Source of the DNA: Pseudomonas cavernicola
GTDB lineage: Bacteria; Pseudomonadota; Gammaproteobacteria; Pseudomonadales; Pseudomonadaceae
Direction: 5' to 3'
Length of the DNA stretch: 64,000 nt
Assembly: GCF_003596405.1 (NCBI RefSeq)
Contig: NZ_QYUR01000006.1
Location: forward strand, 496,001-560,000
Position 1 is the first letter of the stretch. Every line of letters starts with the position of its first letter. The position numbers and the translations under genes were made by a program. The notes under the pieces are model-generated. The model saw only the letters and a program-made list of their open reading frames with translations, was not told the origin of the DNA and ran no database searches. Below are positions 54,496 through 64,000 of this stretch, one piece after another.

Positions 54496-54771
54496 TTAAC
54501 CACGCACAATAAAGCCGGCAATGCCTTGCAAGGCTTGCTCTTGCAGCTCGACTGCATCGACCTTAGCCTGCTTCGGCCCCTTTTCCAGCCAAGCGGCCAG
54601 TTCACGCACTGCAGCCTCCTCACCCTCCAGCAGCACCTCGACCCGACCATCGGCGAGGTTGCGCACCCAGCCATCGAGCTCAAGACGCTCTGCCTGCTCT
54701 TCGGTGTGCTGACGATAGCTCACACCCTGTACCCGACCGCTGACATAACCATGCAGACAAATGCGCGCCAT
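54496..54771 (-). CDS. acyP: acylphosphatase
   Basis: This 91-residue enzyme has both active-site motifs: GRVQGVSYRQHTEEQA (Arg) and GWVRNLADGRVEVLLEG (Asn). It hydrolyses acyl phosphates such as 1,3-bisphosphoglycerate in the cytoplasm. It is four bases downstream of the TlpA-like gene and so probably cotranscribed. Confidence 0.94.
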   Translation of the reverse strand: MARICLHGYVSGRVQGVSYRQHTEEQAERLELDGWVRNLADGRVEVLLEGEEAAVRELAAWLEKGPKQAKVDAVELQEQALQGIAGFIVRG

Positions 54772-54775
54772 TGCC

Positions 54776-55258
54776 TTACTCCTTACCTTGCAACTCGGAT
54801 AACCGTTTACTCAACCCTACCGCGGTCTGCTCGCCGAGCAGACGCTCACGTAGTTGGCCCTGGGCATCGACGATATAGGTCACCGGCAGCGCTTCGCTGC
54901 GCGGCAGTTGGAAGCGCGTGGCCGGGTCCTGTGCCAGCACCGTGAAACGAATCCCCAGCGCCTCCGAGGCCTTATTCAGCTCCTCCCCCTGCAAGCCATC
55001 AAAGTTCACCCCAAGCACGCTGACGGGCTTGCCCTTGAGCTGTTCAGCCAACGCATTCAATTCTGGAATCTCGGTACGGCAAGGCCCGCACCATTCGGCC
55101 CAGTAATTAATCACCAACCACTGGCCTTCCAGACGCTCAGCCGCTACCTTTCGTCCATTCTGATCGACACCCAAGTCCTCGGCACAGCCGGCCAGCAGAA
55201 GCCCGGCGAGAATAGTTATGACAATCCGTCCTATGACCAGTTGGAGTCGCGTTCCCAT
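54776..55258 (-). CDS. TlpA/ResA-like thioredoxin lipoprotein
   Basis: This 160-residue protein has a lipobox (LLLAGC, Cys at about residue 25) and a thioredoxin fold with INYWAEWCGPCRTEIPELNA (active-site CGPC) and the cis-Pro region LPVTYIVDAQG. It should act as a periplasmic thiol reductase, perhaps for cytochrome maturation or envelope thiol repair. It is divergent from the PilZ-like gene at 55289 with only 30 bp between start codons. Confidence 0.92.
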   Translation of the reverse strand: MGTRLQLVIGRIVITILAGLLLAGCAEDLGVDQNGRKVAAERLEGQWLVINYWAEWCGPCRTEIPELNALAEQLKGKPVSVLGVNFDGLQGEELNKASEALGIRFTVLAQDPATRFQLPRSEALPVTYIVDAQGQLRERLLGEQTAVGLSKRLSELQGKE

Positions 55259-55288
55259 GCAGTCGATCCTCGTGCACGCAGGGTTGAT

Positions 55289-56698
55289 ATGACGCTGGAT
55301 GCTTTGCGCCTAGAAGTGCCTGACATCCTCCAAGAGGACGCGGCGTCCCTCGCCGATCTCAATGAGCAACTCGCCGAAGCGCGCTTGCAGCCGCAGGAGC
55401 ACGCACTGCAGCAGGTGCTGAGCCTGCTATTTCGGCTTAATCGCAGCGCCATGACCTTACTCGAAAGGCAGCGCGCGCTGCAAAGCTTCAGCGAAGAATA
55501 CCGCCACTATGCCGCGGCCTACTGTGCCGGCGTGGCACCACCAATCCTCTTCGTGCGCTTTTGCGCCGAGATCGCCACAGGTTTCAAACGCCTGCTACTG
55601 CAGATTTTGCAGGGCCGCCAACCCTCGCGCCCGCATCTGGCGTGGTGCCTGTATATGGCTCAGCACTTCCTCGCCCAAAGCCTGTTGCGACACTACCAAC
55701 TGTACCAAGAACCACCGGCCAGCTTATGGCGTGATAGCCACCTGCTGTATTGGCTTGGCGAACATCAGGAGTGTCTGGATGAGCCCGTCGCCGCTGCCTT
55801 CCAACCGCAGCCAGCCAATACCTTGCGTGGCCTTTATCAGCAGATGCTGCTGTTGGCCTTGAGCAATCCCTTCCACTTGGCTGAAGGCGAAAGCCCGCTG
55901 CTGTTTAGCGCCCTCGCCCCACTGGCCAGCCTCGCTCGCCTGCTGCCCTGGGATGTGGACGATGATGCCGAAGGCCAAACCGTCGACCTCACCGAATCGC
56001 AGCCTTGCCTGGCCTACGATCAGGCGCCAGAAGGCGACAGTCACTACCTGCGCCGCTTCGAACTCGGTGCATTGCTGGTCGCCCTGCATGAGCCGGCGCC
56101 CTTGCAAAGCGCGCTTGAGCGCCAGTTGCTGGAACGCGTCCGCCACCATTGGCTAGGTCGTCAACAACGCCGCCATGCGCGCTCAGACCACGCTGGGGAC
56201 TGCAGCTTGGTCGTCGGCCTGACGGCCATCCACGCCCAACTCCTTGAACATCGTCCAGGCCACTGCGCCGCGCAGATGCTCGATACCAGCCCGGGCGGCG
56301 CACGGCTGTTGTGCCATGCCGATCAAGGCAGACTACTGCCAGTCGGGCAACTGGTTTTGCTGCTCAGTAGCAGTGCTACACCGACCCTGGCTCTGGTCCG
56401 GTGGCGGCACCTGAATGTCGAGGGTCTGCACCTCGGTCTGCGTTACTTGAAAGGGCTGCCCCGCCCAGTTTGGCTACGCCGCGCACCCAGCGCGCAAACC
56501 CACCCCGGCGTCCTGCAAAGTACCCCGGTGCAGGGCGGTGGTTGGCATCATGGTTTGTGGTTGCCGAACGAGCAGTTCGTGGAGGAGGAGAATCTTTGGC
56601 TGCAATTGCCCAATGTGCATAACCAGGCGGCCCTACCGCTGCCCGCCCCCAACCTCGCCACCCCCTTGGTCGCCCGCCATCCTCTGAAGCTGGCGTAA
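55289..56698 (+). CDS. large hypothetical protein with a C-terminal PilZ-like domain
   Basis: This 469-residue protein has a mostly helical N-terminal 300 residues rich in Leu/Gln (LLFRLNRSAMTLLERQRALQ, ILQGRQPSRPHLAWCLYMAQ). The C-terminal third contains QQRRHARSD followed by MLDTSPGGARLLC, which matches the PilZ c-di-GMP-binding motifs RxxxR and [D/N]xSxxG. It may be a c-di-GMP effector. The start at the ATG at 55289 is preferred, since an earlier start would overlap the divergent lipoprotein gene. The function is unknown. Confidence 0.75.
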   Translation: MTLDALRLEVPDILQEDAASLADLNEQLAEARLQPQEHALQQVLSLLFRLNRSAMTLLERQRALQSFSEEYRHYAAAYCAGVAPPILFVRFCAEIATGFKRLLLQILQGRQPSRPHLAWCLYMAQHFLAQSLLRHYQLYQEPPASLWRDSHLLYWLGEHQECLDEPVAAAFQPQPANTLRGLYQQMLLLALSNPFHLAEGESPLLFSALAPLASLARLLPWDVDDDAEGQTVDLTESQPCLAYDQAPEGDSHYLRRFELGALLVALHEPAPLQSALERQLLERVRHHWLGRQQRRHARSDHAGDCSLVVGLTAIHAQLLEHRPGHCAAQMLDTSPGGARLLCHADQGRLLPVGQLVLLLSSSATPTLALVRWRHLNVEGLHLGLRYLKGLPRPVWLRRAPSAQTHPGVLQSTPVQGGGWHHGLWLPNEQFVEEENLWLQLPNVHNQAALPLPAPNLATPLVARHPLKLA

Positions 56699-56826
56699 AG
56701 GTTGAAACTGCGAGACAGGTCACGCCACCCAGCGGCCAAGCGCACAGTTTGACTGGAACTGTGGTGCTTATACTTTCGCGTACGACTCGTACCTCATTCG
56801 ATCCGCTATCAGCCTGGAAGCCCGCC

Positions 56827-57219
56827 ATGTCCCAAGCCCACGACAAGCTGATCGGCCCAGTGCCATCCCGAATCGCCGATGCCGCCCGCATGCAAGTCAC
56901 GCCTTACGAAGGGCGGGTAGCCGAATACAACATCGCCGCGTGGCTGCAGCTACCGGGCCTGGCCAATCTGCCGGTGTCGTTGTTGGTCAGCTACCGCGAT
57001 GGCGACAGCCGTCGCGAGGTACTGGTGGATCACGGCAAGGTCAACATTCACCACAAAATCCTGCTGTCCGGCATCGCTCGCCTACCGGTCAAACAGAAGA
57101 TCCAAGACATGCAGATTTGCCTGCGTTCGGCAGTGCCGGCGCCCAGTTTGATCGTCGAAGAATTATTCGTACAGGCCGTGGAACTGGCGAGCGCCGAGAG
57201 CCGCCAAGCCCAGGCCTGA
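56827..57219 (+). CDS. conserved hypothetical protein
   Basis: This 130-residue soluble protein has mixed alpha/beta pattern: GRVAEYNIAAWLQLPGLANL, VSLLVSYRDGDSRREVLVD and a C-terminal helix EELFVQAVELASAESRQ. I do not recognise a named domain. The ATG at 56827 is preceded by only a weak ribosome site. It is followed by a clear terminator, so it is probably a monocistronic real gene. Confidence 0.75.
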   Translation: MSQAHDKLIGPVPSRIADAARMQVTPYEGRVAEYNIAAWLQLPGLANLPVSLLVSYRDGDSRREVLVDHGKVNIHHKILLSGIARLPVKQKIQDMQICLRSAVPAPSLIVEELFVQAVELASAESRQAQA

Positions 57220-57235
57220 TGACAGCTGTGCAGAC

Positions 57236-57265
57236 CAAAACCCCGCGCCCAGCCGCGGGGTTTTG
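57236..57265 (+). terminator. terminator after the gene at 56827
   Basis: CAAAACCCCGCG and CGCGGGGTTTTG with a CCCAGC loop, 17 bp after the stop codon. The symmetric arms could also serve the minus-strand gene ending at 57269. Confidence 0.92.
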
Positions 57266-57268
57266 CTT

Positions 57269-57472
57269 TCAGCGCTGCACAACGCTTGAACTGGTTGGAA
57301 TTGGTACGGCGAAGTCATTGGCGCCCTGCCCAGCGGCGGCCTGTAGCGGCTGTTGCACCAGAGACTCCGGCCACTGCGCGAAGCGCAGGCCGGTAAGCCG
57401 ATTAAGACGCTCCAATGCCTGCTGAGGATCCCACTGCTGCAAGTGGATCACGTTGTCCTTAGTCCTGCTCAT
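57269..57472 (-). CDS. small conserved hypothetical protein
   Basis: This 67-residue protein begins MSRTKDNVIHLQQWDPQQAL and contains RLNRLTGLRFAQWPESLVQ. It has no signal or membrane segment and a plausible amphipathic helix. Two ATG codons are possible (57472, or 57481, which lies four bases after GAGGA). I kept the inner one because the sequence from there looks conserved. The function is unknown. Confidence 0.6.
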   Translation of the reverse strand: MSRTKDNVIHLQQWDPQQALERLNRLTGLRFAQWPESLVQQPLQAAAGQGANDFAVPIPTSSSVVQR

Positions 57473-57636
57473 AGCACCCATCGTTCCTCGGCTAGTCCGT
57501 GCCCCGCTGGCAGTTTGATAGCAATCTCTACTGAGAGAGCCAAAAGCGTGCCAACCTCCCAATCATCTACCTTGCGGCCCCACCGCCAGCCTTGAACCTG
57601 CGCAGCAGGAGCTATACGCCGCAAACTGACGTTTTT

Positions 57637-57678
57637 CGTCATCCGTTGGCTTCTACACGTCATCCGTTGGCTTCTACA
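57637..57678. repeat. 21-bp tandem duplication
   Basis: CGTCATCCGTTGGCTTCTACA occurs twice head-to-tail, at 57637-57657 and 57658-57678, just downstream of the YihY gene stop. There are only two units and no CRISPR-like spacing. Confidence 0.85.
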
Positions 57679-57690
57679 CAGTGACCGCGT

Positions 57691-58908
57691 TTACTTAGTC
57701 GCTTGTAGCCATTGCGCCAAGCTACCGCCAAATAGTGCCGCCTGCTCCTCATGCAGCATTTCCAACGCCGCGCGCAGCCCCGGATACCAAGCCTCATTCA
57801 GCTGCGCCGGCAGTAGCCCCAGGCGCGGCAATGGCCAGGGGCTGTGGCTGAGCAGTTGATGCAGGCTGTACTGCGTTAGATCGCGACACAGCACCCAGCC
57901 ACCCCCGCTGGCTCGACAGATCAGTTGCTCGCGTTCAAGGAAATCGAGGATCTCGTCCCACTCATCCTCCGGCAGCTGCCAACCCTGACTCTGCACATCG
58001 CTATGCCGCACCAGTTGACCGCGCAACTGGCAATCATGGAACACCCGCAGAATGCCCAGCACCACCAATAGCCTGGGCACCGCACGACGCCGCCAATGCC
58101 GCGATGACGACAGGTTGCATACCAACTCGGCACCAAACAGCACGATCAGCCATGACAGGTAGATCCACAGCAGAAACAGCGGTACGGTCGCGAAGGCACC
58201 GTAGATCAACTGGTAGCCGGGAAACAAGCGGACATACAGGCCGAACAGCATCTTCGCCACTTCGAACAACACCGCGGTAAACAACCCACCAAGCAGCGCA
58301 TGTTTGAGCGGCACCCGAGCGTTGGGCACTGCGGCATAAATCAGTGTGAACGCCGCCACACTGGACAGCAGCGGCATGAAGCGCAACAAGGTCTTGGCCC
58401 CGATCACCGCATCCGGCCCGGAAATCAAGGACAGCGAAGTGATGTAGGTGCTCACCGCAAAACCGGCGCCTAACAACAGCGGGCCGAGACTGAGAATTGC
58501 CCAATACAGCAAGAAGCTGGATACGCCACGCCGCGGCTGGCGCACGCGCCAGATGGTGTTGAGCGCCTTCTCAACCGTCACCAGCATGGCAAAGGCGGTC
58601 ACCGCGAGTAAAACCACACCGATCCAGGTCAGTTGCCGCGCCTGCGAGGTGAAGTTTTTCAGATACTCCTGCACCGTTTCACCGGAGGACGGCAAAAAGT
58701 TGCGAAAGATGAAGTTCTGAATTTCCTCGCCAACGCCCTGAAAGGCAGGAATCGCGGAAAGCATGGCGAAGGTCACCGTCATCATCGGCACCACCGCAAA
58801 CAGAGTGGTGTAAGTCAGCGCCGCAGCGCTATTGGGCCCATGGTCGGCGAGAAAGCGCCGCAGCAGAAAGCGCCAGAATTCCACGACATCATTGAAGCGT
58901 TGGCGCAT
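57691..58908 (-). CDS. YihY/BrkB-family membrane protein
   Basis: This 405-residue protein has about six membrane segments in the first 290 residues with the YihY pattern [36 protein letters not shown] and [21 protein letters not shown] soluble C-terminal domain (about 300-400) follows. The family was once called ribonuclease BN, wrongly. Its role may be in transport or envelope assembly. The cytoplasmic C-terminal domain resembles a winged helix ([19 protein letters not shown]). Confidence 0.92.
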   Translation of the reverse strand: MRQRFNDVVEFWRFLLRRFLADHGPNSAAALTYTTLFAVVPMMTVTFAMLSAIPAFQGVGEEIQNFIFRNFLPSSGETVQEYLKNFTSQARQLTWIGVVLLAVTAFAMLVTVEKALNTIWRVRQPRRGVSSFLLYWAILSLGPLLLGAGFAVSTYITSLSLISGPDAVIGAKTLLRFMPLLSSVAAFTLIYAAVPNARVPLKHALLGGLFTAVLFEVAKMLFGLYVRLFPGYQLIYGAFATVPLFLLWIYLSWLIVLFGAELVCNLSSSRHWRRRAVPRLLVVLGILRVFHDCQLRGQLVRHSDVQSQGWQLPEDEWDEILDFLEREQLICRASGGGWVLCRDLTQYSLHQLLSHSPWPLPRLGLLPAQLNEAWYPGLRAALEMLHEEQAALFGGSLAQWLQATK

Positions 58909-59027
58909 GCCCTCTCCTTAGCGATTGACGAACGCGACCTAACAGACCGCAAACCTTGCGCCCTGTTCAGACAGAGGCACCGACGCGGTTAGAATAGCCG
59001 CCACCTAATGCAAGATGCGACCCGCAC

Positions 59028-60383
<1,356 letters not shown>

Positions 60384-60717
60384 TGGAGCGACCTCGCCGC
60401 AAAGTCGCAGCCCGCCAGTTCGATAGTCGCAAACGCCCACCCTCTCCCCAACCCTCTCCCGGAGGGAGAGGGGGCGGATCGAAGTATGGTTATTCCCCGC
60501 GTACATCCGTCATTCCCGCGAATGCGGGAACCCAGGTAGGGGCGGCCTCACCGCGAAGCGGCAGCCCGCAGATCAACTACCAAAATTGGATTTTAAAGCG
60601 TCGCGAACGAAGATCAGGACCGCACTCGCTCCTTACGGGCAGCGGCATTCCCCACATCCATACGGGTCACAAGGCGCAACGCAGCATGATTGAGCGCAGC
60701 AGCTTGAAGCCAGATTT
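60384..60717. repeat. 334-bp repeat-dense intergenic region between DUF2069 and hda
   Basis: No gene is seen. It holds CCCTCTCCC/GGGAGAGGG palindromes (60440-60474, shared with the MITE interior), a TTCCCGCGAATGCGGGAA hairpin (about 60512-60530) and two GCGGCCTC/GCAGCCCGC-type direct copies (60388-60416 and 60541-60570). It also has a degenerate piece of the TNAGAACCTGTTC family (60672-60708, with CTGCTGCGCTCAATCATGC on the minus strand). It probably ends transcription of both convergent units. Confidence 0.65.
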
Positions 60718-61422
60718 TTACCAGCCGAGGATTTCCTTCAGGAAAGGAATGGTCAGCTTGCGCTGCGCCTGCAGGGAGGCCTGATCCAGGCGTTCCAGCA
60801 GCTCGAACAGCGCGCTCATGCTGCGCGTGCCTCGCGTGAGGATAAAGCGGCCGACTTCGTCGGTCAGGTGCAGGCCACGACGTGAGGCACGCAGTTGCAG
60901 GGCCCGCAATTTGTCTTCGTCAGACAGCGCCTGCAACTGGAAGACCAGCGCCAGGGTCAGGCGTGACTGCAGGTCTGCTAACTGCACCGGCAACTCCCGG
61001 GGCGAAGCGGCGGCGGCCAGCAGCAACCTGCGGCCACTGTCACGCAGACGGTTGAACAGGTGGAACAGTGCCTCTTCCCAGTCGGCACGACCGGCCACCG
61101 CATCCAGATCATCCAGACAGACCAGCTCGCACTGCTCAAGGTTGTCCAGCAACTCCGGGCCGTAGTCCGCCACCTCCGCCAACGGCAGATACACGGCCTG
61201 CTCGCCACGCTGCTCGAAGCGCAAGCACGCGGCCTGCAGCAGATGGCTACGGCCGACGCCGTCACCACCCCAGAGGTAGATCAGACTTTCCGCCCAGCCG
61301 GCTTCGGCCTCGCAGAGGCGCTCGACATAGCCGAGCGCCGCGGCATTTGCGCCTGGATAGTAGTTAGCGAAGGTGGCGTCATCGCGCAGGCGCACACCAA
61401 GAGGGAGCTGAATCGGTTTCAT
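60718..61422 (-). CDS. hda: DnaA regulatory inactivator Hda
   Basis: This 234-residue AAA+ protein is related to DnaA domain III, with a short N terminus that includes the clamp-binding-type QLPLGVRL motif (residues 4-11). Other motifs are a Walker A variant YLWGGDGVGRSHLLQA, Walker B LVCLDDLDAVAG and LTLALVFQLQALSDEDKL. With the sliding clamp it promotes ATP hydrolysis by DnaA and prevents re-initiation. Its start overlaps the upstream permease stop (ATGA). Confidence 0.93.
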   Translation of the reverse strand: MKPIQLPLGVRLRDDATFANYYPGANAAALGYVERLCEAEAGWAESLIYLWGGDGVGRSHLLQAACLRFEQRGEQAVYLPLAEVADYGPELLDNLEQCELVCLDDLDAVAGRADWEEALFHLFNRLRDSGRRLLLAAAASPRELPVQLADLQSRLTLALVFQLQALSDEDKLRALQLRASRRGLHLTDEVGRFILTRGTRSMSALFELLERLDQASLQAQRKLTIPFLKEILGW

Positions 61423-62510
61423 GCAGGACTGGGCGGCTCGTCAGAACCGCCGGGGGACTCTCGATAAAGAGCGGAAAGTTTATAGAAATCATGAGCATGA
61501 CGCAGCAATACCATGATCACTGCGGCAACCGGCAGCGCTAACAGTACGCCAGTGAAGCCAAATAACTGGCCGCCAGCGAGAATTGCAAAGATTACCGCCA
61601 CCGGATGCAGGCCAATGCGATCCCCCACCAACAACGGCGTTAGTAGCATACCTTCGAGCAATTGCCCGACCATAAAGACCGCTGCAATTCCCAGTAAGGG
61701 ATAAAGCTCACCACCAAACTGAAACAGCCCGGCAGTGACCGCTGCGCCAATGCCAACGACAAAGCCCATGTAGGGCACGATGCTGGCCAAGCCGGCGAGC
61801 AGGCCAATCAGCAGACCCAATTCCAGGCCCACCAGCATCAAGCCGCTGGCGTAGATCACCCCCAGCGCCAGCATCACCAGTAACTGGCCACGCAGGAAGG
61901 CGCCCAATACTTCATGACACTCGCCGACCAACTGCACGACAAAACCTTCGCGGTTACGTGGCAGCAGGCTACGCATCTTAGCCACCATCACGTCCCAGTC
62001 CCGCAGCAGATAAAAGCTCACCACCGGAATCAGCAGAAAATTGCCCAGCCAACCGAGCAACGCCAAACTCGAAGCGGTGGCCTGCGCCAGCACCGCCCCA
62101 ACAATGTCGGTGGTCTTGCCCAGATGCTCGGAAAAAGCCGCCTTGAGCTGATCGAAACGCCAGAAACCATCCGCCAGACCCAGTTGCGCCTGCGCCCAAG
62201 GCAGGGCCGTATGCTGCAACCAGTCGAGCATCTGCGGCGCCAACTCATAGAGGCGTACCAACTGCCTGCCCAGCATCGGCAGCAGCACCAATAGCAACAC
62301 CAGTAACACCAGGCTGAACAAGCCGAACACCACGACAACCGCCCAGGTGCGCGAGAGCTTCCAACGCTCCAACTGATCCACCAGCGGATCGCCTATGTAG
62401 GCCAGCAACACGCCAATCAGAAAAGGCGAAAGAATCGGGTGCAGCAGGTATAGCAACCAACCGAGCAGAAACAGCCCGGCAATCCATAGCCAGTGACGTG
62501 AATCAGTCAT
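61419..62510 (-). CDS. AI-2E family membrane transporter, second copy in the window
   Basis: This 363-residue protein has about eight membrane segments and the family pattern: LFLLGWLLYLLHPILSPFLI, IPVVSFYLLRDWDVMVAKM and FAILAGGQLFGFTGVLLALP. It is a paralogue of the protein at 27599-28669. The substrate is unknown. The ATG at 62510 has GAGG eight bases upstream. The perM-hda pairing is conserved in Pseudomonas. Confidence 0.9.
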   Translation of the reverse strand: MTDSRHWLWIAGLFLLGWLLYLLHPILSPFLIGVLLAYIGDPLVDQLERWKLSRTWAVVVVFGLFSLVLLVLLLVLLPMLGRQLVRLYELAPQMLDWLQHTALPWAQAQLGLADGFWRFDQLKAAFSEHLGKTTDIVGAVLAQATASSLALLGWLGNFLLIPVVSFYLLRDWDVMVAKMRSLLPRNREGFVVQLVGECHEVLGAFLRGQLLVMLALGVIYASGLMLVGLELGLLIGLLAGLASIVPYMGFVVGIGAAVTAGLFQFGGELYPLLGIAAVFMVGQLLEGMLLTPLLVGDRIGLHPVAVIFAILAGGQLFGFTGVLLALPVAAVIMVLLRHAHDFYKLSALYRESPGGSDEPPSPA

Positions 62511-62555
62511 GCCCAAAGCCTCGCAACGGGAAATTTACCCAGCCAAACCGGATGA

Positions 62556-63599
62556 CTACCACCGGTAACGCAGTACATCCGCGCGCGGCCGTTGCACAGG
62601 TGCCGCAACAGACGTCGGGGTCTGTCCGGCCGCCACCGGTGCAGCCTCGGCCGGCATTTCCTGTAGATGCGCCAGGGCCAATTGCGCCCGCAACTGCTCG
62701 GCGCTGGCCGTGACCTCATAGGTCAGACGCTCACCTTCAACCTTCTGCAGCCGCGCGCCGAACGGCTCAAGCAAGCGTTGCAGCTCGGCGTAGCGGACCA
62801 GATTGGCGCCCTGCACTTCCAGCGTCAGACGCTCGGCCGCACCCGGAGCAGCGACAAAGTGCGGCGCCAAACGCTCGCTGACGGCCAAAAAGACCGCATC
62901 CGTCAGGGCATCTGCGTCGGCGCCCTGGGCGGTACCTTGCTCGCGGCTATCGCCCAGCCATAGGCGCCACTGTGCCTGCCACTGTCCAGACTCCTCTTGG
63001 GCATTGACCGCCAGCAAGGCATCCGCCGCATAGCGCTCGGAGGCCGGACGCAGTGCCGCAGGCTGGGTGGCAGTGAGGTTTTCCACCGTAGCGACCAGTT
63101 GCTCATTCAAATCAGCCAGTGGCAGGCGCAGCGGCAAACCACGGTGCTGGGCGGCACGGCGCAACGGCGCGGCGCTGGCTTGACCGTCACCGACCAGACT
63201 GGCGCCTTCACTGGCGTTATTCAGCCACCACGTCAGGATCGCCGGGCGGTTGGAACCCCATAACGACAAGCCGGCTTGACGCAAGCTGCGGTCGCTGCTG
63301 ATCGGGTCAAAGTCGACCACCAGCAACTGTGGCGGACCACTTTCGTAGCCGTACTGGCTGATCAACTGTTGTGGATCCTTGCGCAATTCGGCCAGGGCCG
63401 GGCTGCGTGACGCCTTGCTATCACCGGTAAGACGCAACACCAGCGTGTCCAACGCGCGGCTCAGCGCCGCGGCACGCTCCTCGGGTTGCTGGCTGGCGAC
63501 TGGCTCGCGCACCTGATACAGGTCAGCGACCGTTTCCGCCCACGAAGGCAGGCTGAGCAGCGACAGACAGAGGACAAACAGGCGGGCAATGGCGCGCAT
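62556..63599 (-). CDS. DUF2066 periplasmic protein
   Basis: This 347-residue protein has a signal peptide (about 1-21, LLSLPSWAE) and the DUF2066 pattern VADLYQVREPVASQ, RAAALSRALDTLVLRLTGD and YGYESGPPQLLVVDFD. The C terminus is Pro/Ala-rich (PTSVAAPVQRPRADVLRYRW). The function is unknown. It is the first gene of the DUF2066-permease-hda unit in Pseudomonas, 45 bp upstream of the permease start. Confidence 0.87.
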   Translation of the reverse strand: MRAIARLFVLCLSLLSLPSWAETVADLYQVREPVASQQPEERAAALSRALDTLVLRLTGDSKASRSPALAELRKDPQQLISQYGYESGPPQLLVVDFDPISSDRSLRQAGLSLWGSNRPAILTWWLNNASEGASLVGDGQASAAPLRRAAQHRGLPLRLPLADLNEQLVATVENLTATQPAALRPASERYAADALLAVNAQEESGQWQAQWRLWLGDSREQGTAQGADADALTDAVFLAVSERLAPHFVAAPGAAERLTLEVQGANLVRYAELQRLLEPFGARLQKVEGERLTYEVTASAEQLRAQLALAHLQEMPAEAAPVAAGQTPTSVAAPVQRPRADVLRYRW

Positions 63600-63812
63600 T
63601 GGACTCTCTCAAGGCTTAAGGGCGAAGGAAAGGCTCTACCTTAAACAGCCACCTCGACCCCGGCAACACTTGCCGGGGCCAGAAATAATCAGGGCCGGGC
63701 AGAAACAGGCCTAAATAACTGTTTAAAGCAGTCGATAACTCACTCGAACAAACAAACCCCAGTACCAGCTCCACTTAGCTAACCAGGCACATGCCTAAAG
63801 GGGAAACTTAGT

Positions 63813-64000
63813 ATGTCGATAAAACTACGCCTGCTATTGCTGACGGGCACCGGCCTGCTCACCGCCCTGATCATGAGCCTGGTCAGTTACCTGGGGAATA
63901 CCCAGATGGCTGAAGCAGTGAATGACAATGAGGTCAGTCTGACTGCACTGCGCAATCACCTTGAAGCCGACATGATGCACGACGCGCTGCGCGCCGATGT
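63813..64000 (+). CDS. methyl-accepting chemotaxis protein, N-terminal start only
   Basis: About 62 residues are visible before the window ends. They comprise MSIKLRLLLLTGTGLLTALI (basic start then a membrane helix) and a periplasmic helix start (NTQMAEAVNDNEVSLTALRN). This is the usual N terminus of a four-helix-bundle chemoreceptor. The call rests on the N terminus alone, so other membrane sensors are possible. It lies where I would expect purM on the far side of DUF2066 in P. aeruginosa. Confidence 0.6.
   Translation, partial: MSIKLRLLLLTGTGLLTALIMSLVSYLGNTQMAEAVNDNEVSLTALRNHLEADMMHDALRAD

Noticed and set aside
57637..57678. Possible CRISPR repeat
   Set aside because: Only two head-to-tail units without spacers and no cas genes in the window.

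Overview
The window is a 64 kb piece of a gamma-proteobacterial chromosome, almost certainly Pseudomonas in the broad sense. The evidence is gene order and gene content: nadA, tRNA-Lys, queC, queE, cpoB, pal(oprL), tolBARQ, ybgC, ruvBAC, yebC, aspS, a Dps-like gene, a cold-shock gene, slyX, a HIT gene, an oprD-type porin, proS, acyP, a TlpA-like lipoprotein gene, an arsC-like gene, wrbA and hda stand in the order I remember for P. aeruginosa. Pal, AspS and the 1159-residue SLC5-type sensor kinase also match Pseudomonas proteins closely. The DNA is GC-rich, with local AT-rich intergenic patches and many short palindromic repeats. I see no insertion sequence with a transposase, no prophage, no CRISPR array and no rRNA.

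Layout. 1-3.3 kb: start of a FecA-like TonB receptor, azlCD, an AraC regulator and a GNAT enzyme. 3.6-7.1 kb: a hybrid histidine kinase fused to a sodium/solute symporter. 7.2-11.9 kb: a MerR regulator, then an M24-type enzyme, an epoxide-hydrolase-like/SDR fusion (EphD architecture) and a so-called metal-dependent hydrolase whose residues match a di-iron carboxylate pattern. 11.9-15.7 kb: rmuC, a Sel1-like gene and a Xre/RES toxin-antitoxin pair. 16-19.3 kb: D-cysteine desulfhydrase and a cystine ABC transporter. 19.6-22.6 kb: a cold-shock gene and an island of small Pseudomonas-type genes, including tandem paralogous lipoproteins. 23-33 kb: tRNA-Ser, a long-form purC, bamC, dapA, gcvR, bcp, an AI-2E permease, a tusA-like gene, bepA, nadA, tRNA-Lys, queC and queE. 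33-44.3 kb: the Tol-Pal operon, ruvABC, yebC, aspS and an FmdB zinc ribbon. 44.6-63.6 kb: Dps, a diguanylate cyclase, a membrane-anchored cold-shock protein, slyX, HIT, porin, proS, a lytic transglycosylase, acyP, a TlpA-like lipoprotein, a PilZ-like protein, YihY, an arsenate-reductase-like protein, WrbA, Hda, a permease and a DUF2066 protein. The window ends inside the start of a chemotaxis receptor.

The least ordinary material lies in two layers. The first is the 7.2-11.9 kb cluster, which pairs an epoxide-hydrolase/reductase fusion with a candidate di-iron enzyme and may be an oxidative lipid or hydrocarbon pathway. The second is a population of small non-coding repeats. At least four copies of a family with TNAGAACCTGTTC-type inverted ends overlap the stop codon of a host gene and separate genes that usually act together (tolQ/tolR, antitoxin/toxin, fmdB/aspS). 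A different 187-bp element has split the terminator behind the Dps gene and carries a visible target duplication. I read the sequence by eye. Family assignments come from motif recognition, not from database searches.
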